Shown here: in pieces, positions 7,453 through 15,325 of the stretch | Layout: every line of letters starts with the position of its first letter | Numbering within the stretch: position 1 is the stretch's first letter | Assembly (NCBI GenBank): GCA_023662875.1 | Contig: JAMPIG010000028.1 | Span: forward strand, 1-37,895 | Length of the DNA: 37,895 bases | Reading direction: 5' to 3' | Source: Roseburia sp. | Lineage (GTDB): Bacteria; Bacillota; Clostridia; Lachnospirales; Lachnospiraceae | The notes under the pieces: model-generated | Database searches by the model: none | What the model was told of the DNA's origin: nothing | The model's input: the letters and a program-made list of their open reading frames with translations, nothing else | Translations under genes and position numbers: made by a program

Positions 7453-8163
7453 TCACCCGTCCGCCTGCCCTTCTCCCTGTCGATACCTGCGATAGCTTCT
7501 GTCAAATTCCGTATATTTTTCTCTCGCCATAAAAACGGCCTCCCCGTTTTCCAGCAGAACCCGGCCCGGCTCATATCCGGCCACCCTCGCCAGGTTGACC
7601 AGATATCCCCTGTGGCACCTGCAGAAATCCTTTCCCAGCTGCTCCTCCATCCCGGCCATCGTCCCATATATCGTGATGCAATCCCGCACAGTATGGATAT
7701 CTACCTTCCTGCCCTGGCTCTCCACATACAGGATCTCCCCCTTAGCCACCGTAAAAGTTCTGCTCTTCGTCCGGAGGAAAAGCTGTTCCTGCCTTTCCTG
7801 CGCGCGTCTTTCCGCCTCCCCGCAGGCCCTCTCCAATACCTGCCGGAATCTCTCCTCCGACACCGGCTTCAGCAGATACTGAAAAGCGGAAACATCAAAG
7901 GCCTCAAAGGCATACTCCTTCGACGCAGTGATAAAAATCAGGATCACCGCCTCGTCCTTCATCCTCAGCGCCCGGGCGATCTCGATGCCGCTGCCACTCT
8001 CCGGGCGGATATCCATCAAAACAATCTGAAAACGCTGCCGGGCTTCCAGCAGCTGCCTGCCGGAGGCAAAAGAAAACACCTCCGCATCCGCCCTCTGCCC
8101 CCGAATCAGGCCCTCCCATTTTTCACGCGTCGCCCTCTCGCTGTCACAAACCGCAATCTTCAT
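7453..8163 (-). CDS. LytTR-type response regulator, orphan
   Basis: A 236-residue two-domain regulator. The receiver domain (residues 1-115) has the phosphoacceptor Asp51 in VLMDIRPE, the switch Thr in FITASKEYAFEA, and Lys in LLKPVSEE. The LytTR DNA-binding domain (about 130-230) shows ILYVESQGRKVDIHT, FCRCHRGYLVNLARV and EFDRSYRRYR. The start is the ATG at 8163 with GGGAGAAG upstream; the frame extends to 8223, but that part lies within a terminator hairpin. No histidine kinase or peptide gene is adjacent, so its partner is encoded elsewhere. Paired sites 21 bp apart in its own leader region suggest autoregulation (see 8285-8357). It is monocistronic, with a strong terminator after it. Confidence 0.92.
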   Translation of the reverse strand: MKIAVCDSERATREKWEGLIRGQRADAEVFSFASGRQLLEARQRFQIVLMDIRPESGSGIEIARALRMKDEAVILIFITASKEYAFEAFDVSAFQYLLKPVSEERFRQVLERACGEAERRAQERQEQLFLRTKSRTFTVAKGEILYVESQGRKVDIHTVRDCITIYGTMAGMEEQLGKDFCRCHRGYLVNLARVAGYEPGRVLLENGEAVFMAREKYTEFDRSYRRYRQGEGQADG

Positions 8164-8174
8164 GGTCTTCTCCC

Positions 8175-8220
8175 AAAAAAACCGAATGCGCCGCGACTGT
8201 CTCGTCGCAACACATTCGGT
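8175..8220 (-). terminator. Terminator hairpin in the leader of the LytTR gene (attenuator candidate)
   Basis: On the minus strand ACCGAATG ... TGCGAC, a short loop, GTCGC ... CATTCGGT is followed at once by TTTTTT. The last T of the tract is directly followed by GGGAGAAG, the ribosome binding site, and the start codon at 8163. A terminator this close to a start codon would cut off most transcripts before the gene unless it is overcome. Confidence 0.8.
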
Positions 8221-8241
8221 CATCCATGCCCAACTGGTTTT

Positions 8242-8297
8242 CCATAATAAAGAATACGCTCTTCGATTCTATGATCTTAATTCCATCATAAAATATT
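8242..8297. repeat. Array 2 of the palindromic repeat family (one unit and a half)
   Basis: CCATAATAAAGAAT, a ten-base loop and ATTCTATGAT form a unit at 8242, and a half unit follows 41 bases later (CCATCATAAAATATTT, 8283). The arms are more diverged than in arrays 1 and 3, but the spacing and the ending in a half unit are the same. It lies in the presumed leader of the LytTR gene. Confidence 0.6.
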
Positions 8298-8357
8298 TCG
8301 GCCGTTTCCCGAAAAAACTTTGCCTCCTGTCACGAAATCCCCCGTAAATGTCACAAA
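8285..8357 (-). promoter_or_regulatory. LytTR binding site and weak promoter of the regulator gene
   Basis: Two near-identical 9-mers on the minus strand, TTTGTGACA (8357-8349) and TTCGTGACA (8336-8328), are exactly 21 bp apart. This is the two-turn direct-repeat layout known for LytTR regulators such as AgrA. Downstream lies TATGAT (8290-8285), with a poor -35 (TTCGGG, 8313-8308) 17 bases away, as expected of an activator-dependent promoter. The cognate protein is most simply the adjacent regulator. Confidence 0.55.
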
Positions 8358-8447
8358 CCGCTTTTCCGGGCTCCCCGCCCCTGACAAGATCAGCTCCTGC
8401 AAATGATCAACCGACTATTTTGAGCCGTTTTACCGCTCAGGCCACAT

Positions 8448-8476
8448 TTGCATCTTATTGCGATTTATGATATACT
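8448..8476 (+). promoter_or_regulatory. Promoter of the LacI-type regulator gene
   Basis: TTGCAT (8448-8453), 17 bases, TATACT (8471-8476). Transcription would start near 8483, so the whole 120-bp tandem repeat block would be part of a leader of about 300 bases before the start codon at 8781. Confidence 0.7.
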
Positions 8477-8478
8477 AA

Positions 8479-8748
8479 CCGCAAAGGAAAAACAAGCGGC
8501 TGCGAAGCAGACATTTGTTTTTCCTGCGGTTAGTAACGAGCAAACGTCCTGCGAAGCAGGACAAAGAGCGCGAAGCGCGGGTTTGCGAGTGTAACTGTCC
8601 GCAAAGGAAAAACAAGCGGCTGCGAAGCAGACATTTGTTTTTCCTGCGGTTAGTAACGAGCAAACGTCCTGCGAAGCAGGACAAAGAGCGCGAAGCGCGG
8701 GTTTGCGAGTGTAACTGTCCGCAAAGGAAAAACAAGCGGCTGCGAAGC
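8479..8748 (+). repeat. 120-bp tandem repeat, 2.25 copies, rich in GCGAAGC mini-hairpins
   Basis: Copies 8479-8598 and 8599-8718 are identical, and a third stops at 8748. Each unit has an outer stem (CCGCA..GGAAAAACAA with TTGTTTTTCCTGCGG) and three small stems closed on GCGAAGC: CTGCGAAGCAG, GTCCTGCGAAGCAGGAC and GCGCGAAGCGC. GCGAAGC occurs at 8502, 8551, 8570, 8622, 8671, 8690 and 8742. The minus-strand frame across it (8465-8782) merely repeats a peptide and is not taken as a gene. Confidence 0.95.
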
Positions 8749-8780
8749 CGGCATCAGAAAAACGAAGGAGGATGACAGTC

Positions 8781-9812
8781 ATGGTTACGCTTCACGATAT
8801 TGCCCGCAGCGCCGGCGTCTCGATCGGCACCGTCTCGAACGTCCTGAACCATACCGGCCGGGTCGGCGAAGCTACCAGGGAGCGAGTGCTCCAGACCGTA
8901 TCCGCCCTAAACTATGTGCCGAACAAGATGGCGAAGAGCCTGAAAACCAGCCAGACGAATACCTTCGGCGTAATCGCGGAGGACATCACCGCCTTTGACA
9001 CTCCCACAATCGTAGACGGTATCAACGCCTTCTGCGAAGCCCACGGTTATTCCATCTCCCTTTACAATCTCCGCATCGACAACAAGGTACACGATCATTT
9101 TTACCTGCTGGAGCAATACAATGATATTCTGACCAAGAACATTCTCGCCCTGTCCTCCGCCTGCGTAGACGGGCTGATTTATATCGGAATCTATAAGCGT
9201 AACATCGAGCTGCTGCCTCTGATTCAGGAGCTGCAGCTGCCTGTGGTCTATGTATACTGTTATAATTCCAGGGAGGTTCCCTATGTGACCTACAACGATT
9301 ATCAGGGGGCGCTGGCGGCAACCCGGTATCTGTTGGAAAAGGGGCATCAAAAAACAGGCATGATCTGCGGCCCCGCCAACACGATGATTACCGATAACCA
9401 GCTGGCCGGATACCGATCCGCCCTGGAGGAAAAGGAGCTGCCCTTTGACAGCTCCCTCGTCCGTTACGGCAATCTGGAGGTGGAGAGCGGCGCTTACCAC
9501 GCAAAAAAGCTCATGTCCCTGCCGGAGCCTCCTACCGCTATCTTTACCGCCAATGATGTTATGGCCTACGGCGTCTATCAGTACGCCGCCCAGGCCGGAC
9601 TGCGGATCCCGGAGGATCTCTCCGTCGTCGGCTTCGGCAACCTGACCTTTTCCAGCTATACGATACCGCCCCTGACCTCCGTCTCCCTGCCCCTGCATGA
9701 GATCGGCTATACCGCAGCCCAGGCTCTTTACTCCCAGGAGGAAAAATCCCGGAACACCCAGTATATTCTGGACTGCAGCCTTTACGAGAGAGCCTCCGTC
9801 AGGGCTCTGTAA
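8781..9812 (+). CDS. LacI/GalR family transcriptional regulator, likely controlling the adjacent ABC operon
   Basis: A 343-residue repressor. The N-terminal helix-turn-helix and hinge (TLHDIARSAGVSIGTVSNVL, then LNYVPNKMAKSLKT) are typical, and the rest is a periplasmic-binding-protein-like sensor (GVIAEDITAFDTP, then PTAIFTANDVMAYGVYQ and DLSVVGFGN). AAGGAGG lies nine bases before the ATG at 8781; an ATG at 8772 is too close to that site. It is convergent with the sugar transporter operon, whose promoter has a LacI-type palindrome at 14106. That operon is its probable target and a sugar or sugar phosphate its effector. Its own leader carries the 120-bp repeats. Confidence 0.92.
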   Translation: MVTLHDIARSAGVSIGTVSNVLNHTGRVGEATRERVLQTVSALNYVPNKMAKSLKTSQTNTFGVIAEDITAFDTPTIVDGINAFCEAHGYSISLYNLRIDNKVHDHFYLLEQYNDILTKNILALSSACVDGLIYIGIYKRNIELLPLIQELQLPVVYVYCYNSREVPYVTYNDYQGALAATRYLLEKGHQKTGMICGPANTMITDNQLAGYRSALEEKELPFDSSLVRYGNLEVESGAYHAKKLMSLPEPPTAIFTANDVMAYGVYQYAAQAGLRIPEDLSVVGFGNLTFSSYTIPPLTSVSLPLHEIGYTAAQALYSQEEKSRNTQYILDCSLYERASVRAL

Positions 9813-9818
9813 CATGGC

Positions 9819-10673
9819 CTAATCCATGCGGATCAACTTCTCCAGCACCTCCGCCACGCCGTCCTGCCGGTTGCTGCGCGTGACATAATCCGCCGTTTGC
9901 TTTACTTCCTCCGCCCCGTTTTCGGTCGCTACCGCCAGACCCGCGGCGCTTAGGAGGGACATATCGTTCGTCCCGTCCCCAAAGCCCACGATATTCTCCC
10001 TTGGAATCCCCAGGGTTTTCGCCATAAACCGGATAGCGCTGCCCTTGTCCGCCCGACAGTCGTTGACCTCGATGTTCTTCTCCAGAGAGTAGGAGATCGC
10101 TAAGAACGGGTATTGCTTCAGCATCTCGATTCCCCGATTCCGCTCCTCCACCGTCCGGAAAAAGATATTGAATTTCTCTACCTCCTTGCGCCCGTCCTCC
10201 AGAAATTCCCTGGCATCGTCGATGGGGACAAGATGGGGATCGTACCAGCCCTTCCGGGCCAGATCCGGCTCCAGTTCATCGATGTGCTCCAGATAATATT
10301 TTTCCGAAAATATATGATCGTCCAGATTGATTTCAAAGCGATGGGGAAGCTCGATCCCGTTGATGATATCCAAGGTTCTCAGCGCGTTTTCATGGCTGAT
10401 CATCGTCCGCATAATCTTCCTGTTCTCCCGCAGATCGATGGCCACCGCCCCGTTGGACGTGATGATAAAACGGATTCCCTTCGTATCCAGAACCGCCTCC
10501 GGGAGCTGGCAGACGCTCCGCCCCGTCGCCACGACCACAAAAATCCCCATCACATCCGCAAGCTCCAGAATCTTCCTCGTCCGCTCGGTCAGCCGCGACT
10601 CATTGTACAATAGCGTACCGTCCAGATCCGTCACGATCATCTTAATCTCATGGTTGTAAACCAGTTTTTCCAT
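9819..10673 (-). CDS. Cof-type HAD-IIB family phosphatase
   Basis: A 284-residue HAD hydrolase. Motif I is IVTDLDGTLL (Asp nucleophile and acid/base near residues 15-17), motif II lies in FVVVATGRS, motif III is the Lys of ADKGSAIRF, and motif IV is GFGDGTNDMSLL. The C2 cap between motifs II and III marks the Cof subfamily, which removes phosphate from sugar phosphates or related metabolites. It is the last gene of the sugar ABC operon, 21 bases after the second permease gene. This suggests it dephosphorylates a sugar phosphate arising from the transported compound, or prevents its accumulation. Its end nearly meets the end of the LacI gene. Confidence 0.92.
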   Translation of the reverse strand: MEKLVYNHEIKMIVTDLDGTLLYNESRLTERTRKILELADVMGIFVVVATGRSVCQLPEAVLDTKGIRFIITSNGAVAIDLRENRKIMRTMISHENALRTLDIINGIELPHRFEINLDDHIFSEKYYLEHIDELEPDLARKGWYDPHLVPIDDAREFLEDGRKEVEKFNIFFRTVEERNRGIEMLKQYPFLAISYSLEKNIEVNDCRADKGSAIRFMAKTLGIPRENIVGFGDGTNDMSLLSAAGLAVATENGAEEVKQTADYVTRSNRQDGVAEVLEKLIRMD

Positions 10674-10694
10674 ACTCTTCCTCCCCGTCCCCCC

Positions 10695-11549
10695 TCAGGA
10701 CTTGATCGCGCCCGCGATACCGGACACAAAGTATTTCTGGCAGAATACATACAGCACGACAATCGGCGCGATCGACAGGATCGCCGCGGCGCACTGCCCG
10801 GCATAGTCCACCATATCGCCGCGGGAAAAGACCATCATCCCTACCGGAAGCGTCCTCAGGCTGGTATTGGAAAAGGTAAATACCAGCGGCAGCATGAAAT
10901 TATTCCAGGCTCCCATAAAGGTCATGACAACGGTCGTCGCCGTAACCGGCCCCGTCAGCGGCAGCATCACGGACAGAAACACCTGCAGGAAGCCCGCGCC
11001 GTCGATCTGCGCCGCCTCCATCAGCTCCCGGGGCGTCTGCTCAAAGAATCCCTTGTACAGGAAAATCGAGGCGACCTGTCCCCCTCCGGCTAATGCCAGA
11101 ATCAACCCCGTCCGCGTATTCAGCAGACCCAACGAGTTGCTGAGGGATACGGTCGGGATCAGCGTCGTACCGGTCGGCACGAAAAAGGTCACCAAAAGCA
11201 CCGTCATAATCAGCTTTTTACCGCGGAAATCATACATCGCCAGCACATACCCAGCCAGAGCGCAGCGGATCACTACGATCAGAACCGTGGCGGAGGTCGT
11301 GATAACCGAGTTCAGGAAATAAGTATCAAAGTGCGCGTCCTTCCAGGCCCGCCCATAGGCGGCAAAATTCAGCGCGTCCGGAATCAGGTTCAGCCCCTTG
11401 TTCAGGATTTCCAGATTCGTCTTAAAGGAACCGGAAATCATCCAGATAAAGGGATAGACCCAGACAATTCCCAGCGCCAGCAGCAGAAGAAAGATAATCC
11501 AGTCCCCGGGTCTTACGCGTCTTCGGTTCATCGGTTTTTTCCCTTCCAT
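10695..11549 (-). CDS. Carbohydrate ABC transporter permease (MalG type)
   Basis: A membrane protein of about 284 residues with six predicted membrane segments and the inner-membrane EAA loop (ELMEAAQIDGAGFLQVF, followed by LPLTGPVTATTVV) that docks to the ATPase. It begins with WIIFLLLLALGIVWVYPFIW, a typical MalG-class first helix. ATG 11549 overlaps a weak site; the inner ATG at 11531 has GGAAGGG nine bases upstream and is equally possible. It follows the MalF-type gene by three bases. No ATPase gene is in the operon, as usual for Firmicutes family-1 sugar systems that share an MsmK-type ATPase encoded elsewhere. Confidence 0.94.
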   Translation of the reverse strand: MEGKKPMNRRRVRPGDWIIFLLLLALGIVWVYPFIWMISGSFKTNLEILNKGLNLIPDALNFAAYGRAWKDAHFDTYFLNSVITTSATVLIVVIRCALAGYVLAMYDFRGKKLIMTVLLVTFFVPTGTTLIPTVSLSNSLGLLNTRTGLILALAGGGQVASIFLYKGFFEQTPRELMEAAQIDGAGFLQVFLSVMLPLTGPVTATTVVMTFMGAWNNFMLPLVFTFSNTSLRTLPVGMMVFSRGDMVDYAGQCAAAILSIAPIVVLYVFCQKYFVSGIAGAIKS

Positions 11550-11552
11550 ATC

Positions 11553-12473
11553 CTACTTCCCCACTTTCTCAAAAACAGCCTTCACACCGCGCTGCACGAT
11601 TACGATCACCATAAAGAACAGCCCGAACACCGTCGCTGCGGCGGAAGCATAGCCCATGCGCGGCGACGTCGCCTGGAACGCGTGCCGGTAAATAAAGACC
11701 TCCACCGTCTCCGTCGTATAATAAGGCCCTCCGTTGGTCAACGTCAGCATCAGGTTAAACACGCGGATCGCGTCGCTGACCGTCAGGACGAGGATAATCG
11801 CCGCAAAGGGCATCAACAACGGAACCATAATGCTCTTAAACATCTGCCAGGCGCTGGCCCCGTCGATCTTCGCCGCCTCATACAGCTCCTCCGGGATACT
11901 CTGCAGGGAGGCAATCCAGTAAATCAGCGAGTTTCCAAGCCATTTCCACACCCAGATTACCCCGGCCGTGTTCAGCGCGGTAGAGGCGTTTCCCAACAGG
12001 GACAGGGTTGCCCATTCCGTCATCCCAAGCTGCTTCATCACCGCGTTGATCGGCCCCATGGTGGGATCCAGAATCATAATAAAGACCACGCCAATCACCG
12101 CGGAGGTCGTCAGCACCGGCAGGAAAAACATGGTTCGGAAGAAGGTCTTGCCCTTGCAGCGCTTCCAATTCAGCAAGAGGGCCAGCCCCAGCGACAACAG
12201 GAAACGCGCCGGCACCACCGCCAGCAGGAATTTTCCCGTCACATACAGGCTGTTCAGAAACTGCTTATCCTTGAACAGCGCCACATAGTTTGCCAGCCCG
12301 ATAAACTGTATATTTCTGCCGGTAAAGCTCCTCATATTCGTCAGAGAATACCAGACCGTAGCCCCGATCGGATACAGGGTATACATCGTAAACAGAATCA
12401 ATGTCGGCGCCAAAAACAGATAAATCCATCCGTAGGGCGTCCTGCTGCGTTGAAGCGAGCGCTGTCTCCTCAT
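11553..12473 (-). CDS. Carbohydrate ABC transporter permease (MalF/UgpA type)
   Basis: A 306-residue membrane protein. The first helix is YGWIYLFLAPTLILFTMY. The EAA loop is ELYEAAKIDGASAWQMFKS followed by MVPLLMP, the site of contact with the nucleotide-binding subunit. The segment FNLMLTLTNGGPYYTTETV is a strong hallmark of this permease class. It forms the channel with the MalG-type partner downstream. The start codon follows the binding-protein gene by about 160 bases, which contain two hairpins that may lower permease expression relative to the binding protein. The substrate is not evident from the sequence. Confidence 0.94.
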   Translation of the reverse strand: MRRQRSLQRSRTPYGWIYLFLAPTLILFTMYTLYPIGATVWYSLTNMRSFTGRNIQFIGLANYVALFKDKQFLNSLYVTGKFLLAVVPARFLLSLGLALLLNWKRCKGKTFFRTMFFLPVLTTSAVIGVVFIMILDPTMGPINAVMKQLGMTEWATLSLLGNASTALNTAGVIWVWKWLGNSLIYWIASLQSIPEELYEAAKIDGASAWQMFKSIMVPLLMPFAAIILVLTVSDAIRVFNLMLTLTNGGPYYTTETVEVFIYRHAFQATSPRMGYASAAATVFGLFFMVIVIVQRGVKAVFEKVGK

Positions 12474-12500
12474 CCTTCCATCCCACTTTCTTTTCTGTCT

Positions 12501-12561
12501 GCGGCGAATCCCGCCGCAGGGAGTCTTCTTTTACAATGCGGAAGGCCCTGAAGCCTTCCGC
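12501..12561 (-). terminator. Intercistronic hairpins between binding-protein and permease genes
   Basis: Two stems: GCGGAAGGC / GCCTTCCGC (12538-12561) and GCGGCG / CGCCGC (12501-12517). Neither has a clean T tract on the minus strand, so they are better seen as partial terminators or 3' stabilisers that raise binding-protein mRNA above permease mRNA. A related GAAGGC / GCCTTC stem lies in the operon leader at 14067-14083. Confidence 0.5.
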
Positions 12562-12632
12562 AGCCTTTTCTTTTCTATTGATTTTTCATACTTTTGTCAT
12601 GCCGCCTGCGGCGACACAAACTCTTTGCACAC

Positions 12633-14030
12633 TTATTTCAGCTCTGCGTACTTATCCGAAGTATAGCTCTCTCCCAGTACAAAGTTCGGGAAAATCCAGT
12701 CGTCCCGGGATACCTCTACGCCCCTGTCCTGACATGCCTTAATCGCACGGTCCAGCTCTTCGTTCATCAGCTGGTTGTACTCGTCCAGGGCCGCTTTCCA
12801 GTCGCTGACCGTTCCCGTTACATACCCCACATAGATATCGCCGATGTTCGGCTTGATCTCAATCAGCTCCGTATACACCTCGGCCACGTTGGGATTGCGC
12901 ACCTGGGGCTCCGGATAATAGCTCACCTGGGACGCCATGATATTACAGCCCTCCACGTATACCGGCGCTACGTCCGCCTTCTCGATCGCCGCCGTATTCA
13001 ACGGAGGCTGATCCATTGCGCTGGCCAGCGCAATCGCATAATCATCGTCCAACAGCTTTAACATAAGCTCCGTAGCCGCCTCTGTATCCTCGCAGTCCCC
13101 TGTCACATAAAAGGTTCCGGTCTGAGGAGCCGTACCGTAAACTCCCCTGACATTGGGGTCTACGACAGGCATGGCGCTGACGCCCAGCTTATCCAGGGAT
13201 TCCGCGCCGAACGCGCTGTTGATGGAGCCGGGATACCAGCATCCGTCGATGGCGTAAGCCGCCTCGTTGTTCACCCAGCGCTCACGCACGGTACGAGTCT
13301 TCAGCGTGGTCGAAGCGGGATGTACGGAACCGTCCTCATAGATATCCACAAAGAACTGGAATACTTCCTTCAGCAGATCGGAATCATAGACATACTGACC
13401 CGTCGTATAATCGAAATCCACCGTTCCCCCGGACAGAGCCGTGATATACCGGATCAGATTGTGCATACGACCCGTGTCGGTCAACGGCAGCGCGATACCG
13501 TACTGGTTTGCGTCTACGTTCGTCAGATCCTTCAGCTGCTGCCGGAAATCCGCCAGAGACTCGGGCACCTGATCCACCATCTCCGTATTGTACCAGAGCA
13601 GAGCCTGATGGTTGATATTAAAGGTCGGGAAGGAATACACCTTTCCGTCAAACATCGTATAGCCTTCTACCAGCGTGTTCTGCACATACTCCGGCAGTTC
13701 CTCCTTCTTGACGGTCAGAGCGCTGAAGCTTCCCTCCTGGTACTTCGCCACGGCGTTATTCTGATCCCACGCGTAGGACAGGATATCGGGAGCCTGATGG
13801 CTGGTCAGCGCCAGATCAAAAGCCTCCTTAAAGGAAGCAGCGTCAAAGTTCTCATAATTCACATGAATCCCCGTCTCCTCCTCATAAGCGTCGTAGAGCG
13901 CCTGGTGGGTTTCCTCCAGGTTTGCAAAGTGATCCCACCAATCCAGCGAGTCCGTCTTCGCCTTGCCGCACCCGGTACTGAGACAGAGCGCCCCTGCCAG
14001 GGTCAGCAAAAGCCATTTTTTCTTCTTCAT
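12633..14030 (-). CDS. Sugar ABC transporter substrate-binding lipoprotein (family 1)
   Basis: A 465-residue extracytoplasmic binding protein. The signal peptide KKKKWLLLTLAGALCLSTGC ends with a lipobox whose Cys21 would be lipidated, tethering it to the membrane outer face. The mature part has family-1 features (YENFDAASFKEAFDLALTS, DILSYAWDQNNAV, and WVNNEAAYAIDGCWYPGSI). GAAGGAGG before the ATG is strong. It is the first gene of the operon, under the promoter and LacI-type operator at 14106-14155. The ligand is unknown; the family takes oligosaccharides or monosaccharides. Confidence 0.94.
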   Translation of the reverse strand: MKKKKWLLLTLAGALCLSTGCGKAKTDSLDWWDHFANLEETHQALYDAYEEETGIHVNYENFDAASFKEAFDLALTSHQAPDILSYAWDQNNAVAKYQEGSFSALTVKKEELPEYVQNTLVEGYTMFDGKVYSFPTFNINHQALLWYNTEMVDQVPESLADFRQQLKDLTNVDANQYGIALPLTDTGRMHNLIRYITALSGGTVDFDYTTGQYVYDSDLLKEVFQFFVDIYEDGSVHPASTTLKTRTVRERWVNNEAAYAIDGCWYPGSINSAFGAESLDKLGVSAMPVVDPNVRGVYGTAPQTGTFYVTGDCEDTEAATELMLKLLDDDYAIALASAMDQPPLNTAAIEKADVAPVYVEGCNIMASQVSYYPEPQVRNPNVAEVYTELIEIKPNIGDIYVGYVTGTVSDWKAALDEYNQLMNEELDRAIKACQDRGVEVSRDDWIFPNFVLGESYTSDKYAELK

Positions 14031-14105
14031 AAAAACTTTCCTCCTTCGGTTTTGTTTATTAAATCGGAAGGCCCCATGCCTTCAAATTTTCTTTTGTTTG
14101 TTTGA

Positions 14106-14155
14106 TTAAACGTTTTACCTACAAGTATCTTATCCTTTTTTGTAGAATTTGTCAA
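14106..14155 (-). promoter_or_regulatory. Promoter and LacI-type operator of the sugar ABC operon
   Basis: On the minus strand TTGACA (14155-14150), 17 bases, TAAGAT (14132-14127). TAAAACGTTTAA (14117-14106), a near-perfect palindrome centred on CG as in LacI-family operators, covers the transcription start region. Binding there would block initiation. The likely repressor is encoded at 8781-9812. The rest of the gap up to 14278 is AT-rich and shows nothing else I can support. Confidence 0.65.
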
Positions 14156-14278
14156 TCCTGTTTTAAAATTATTTGTTTTTTTATGTTCTATTTTGAAATT
14201 ATTTGGATTTTTACTGACAATTCTATAGACAAGACGCCCGGCGTGAAATTCGCCAGATGTGTAAAAAGTGATTCCCTC

Positions 14279-15145
14279 TTATCCGAATATCGCCATCGCC
14301 AGGGTCGCCGCCGTCATCAGGCATAACCCGGCAAATGCTTTCCTGGTCAGCTTCTCATGGAATACGAGAAAGGAAAATAATACGGTAACAAGGATACTCA
14401 ACTTATCCATCGGCACCACTACGCTGACAACGCCGTTTTGAATCGCATAGTAGTAACAGAGCCAGGAGGCGCCGGTCGCCAGTCCGGACAGAGAGATATA
14501 AACCAACTCCTTCCGGTCAATCCCCCGAACCTGCCTCTGCTTGCCCTTCAGGAAAACGACCACCCAGGCCATTAAAAGCACCACGCCGGTACGCAGCGCT
14601 GTGCCAAGGTTCGATTCCACACCCGCGATCCCCACCTTCGCCAAAATAGATGTCAGCGCCGCAAACACGGCGGATAGGACAGCGTAGAGCATCCATTTCC
14701 CTCCGGCCTCTTTTTTCTCAGTCTGTTTCCTTTCCACCATCAGAAAAATACCGACGGCGAGCGCCGCCGTACAGCACAGCTTGATCAGAAGGCGCTCCGT
14801 CTCCCCAAAACAGATAATAGCGAGAAGCACGGTCAGTACGGTACTTGATTTATCGATCGGGACTACCTTATTTACGTCTCCCATCGAAAGCGCCTTAAAA
14901 TAGCAAATCCAGGACGCGCCGGTCGCCAGTCCCGACAAAATCAAAAAGAGCAGCGATTTCGGCTCTATCTCCCCGATCCGCCCGTACGAGCCCGCAAGAA
15001 ATACCATAATCCAGGAAAACGCCAGAACAACGATCGTCCGGACTGCCGTCGCGATATCGGAGTCCGTCTTTTTGATACCACACTTTGCCAGAATAGAAGT
15101 TACCCCCGCAAAAAACGCGGAGAGCGCCGCCATCATCAACCACAT
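14279..15145 (-). CDS. EamA/DMT superfamily transporter
   Basis: A 288-residue protein with ten predicted membrane helices arranged as two EamA repeats: the first opens MWLMMAALSAFFAGVTSILA, the second MLYAVLSAVFAALTSILAKV. Each repeat contains the matched segment SGLATGASWICYFKAL / SGLATGASWLCYYYAI, and each ends with a VVPxDK motif (NKVVPIDKSS, SVVVPMDKLS). This duplication is typical of drug/metabolite exporters of this branch. The exported compound is not predictable. AAGGAGATATGAGGAC precedes the ATG. The upstream region carries a 43-bp direct duplication that contains the promoter. Confidence 0.9.
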   Translation of the reverse strand: MWLMMAALSAFFAGVTSILAKCGIKKTDSDIATAVRTIVVLAFSWIMVFLAGSYGRIGEIEPKSLLFLILSGLATGASWICYFKALSMGDVNKVVPIDKSSTVLTVLLAIICFGETERLLIKLCCTAALAVGIFLMVERKQTEKKEAGGKWMLYAVLSAVFAALTSILAKVGIAGVESNLGTALRTGVVLLMAWVVVFLKGKQRQVRGIDRKELVYISLSGLATGASWLCYYYAIQNGVVSVVVPMDKLSILVTVLFSFLVFHEKLTRKAFAGLCLMTAATLAMAIFG

Positions 15146-15191
15146 GTCCTCATATCTCCTTCCGTTCCCCTATGGATACCACGATCAGTCT

Positions 15192-15307
15192 ATCCGGCCG
15201 TTTCATGCCTTGAATATGGACTTATTCTACCATGAGCACAGCATCGCTCATGGTACTGATGGCCATCCGGCCGTTTCATGCCTTGAATATGGACTTATTC
15301 TACCATG
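15192..15307. repeat. 43-bp direct repeat upstream of the EamA gene
   Basis: The same 43 bases (beginning ATCCGGCCGTTTCATG, ending TATTCTACCATG) occur at 15192-15234 and 15265-15307, a period of 73. The 30-base insert contains a stem ACCATGAGC / GCTCATGGT. Each copy carries an extended -10-like TGGTAGAAT on the minus strand. Confidence 0.9.
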
Positions 15308-15325
15308 TTTTTGTGCGCTTACCAA
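15297..15325 (-). promoter_or_regulatory. Promoter of the EamA transporter gene, with duplicated -10
   Basis: TTGGTA (15325-15320), 17 bases, TAGAAT (15302-15297) preceded by TGG, an extended -10. The second copy of the -10 (15229-15224) lacks a good -35, so it is probably silent or weak. Confidence 0.55.

Noticed and set aside
8479-8748. CRISPR-like array
   Set aside because: Units are 120 bp, contiguous and identical, with no unique spacers and no cas genes.
8465-8782. 105-codon minus-strand frame of repeated peptide across the 120-bp repeats
   Set aside because: It only mirrors the tandem DNA repeat, has no ribosome site and runs against the LacI promoter.
11331-12551. 406-codon plus-strand frame opposite the permease genes
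   Set aside because: Arg/Gln/His-rich antisense shadow of clear membrane proteins; no start site.
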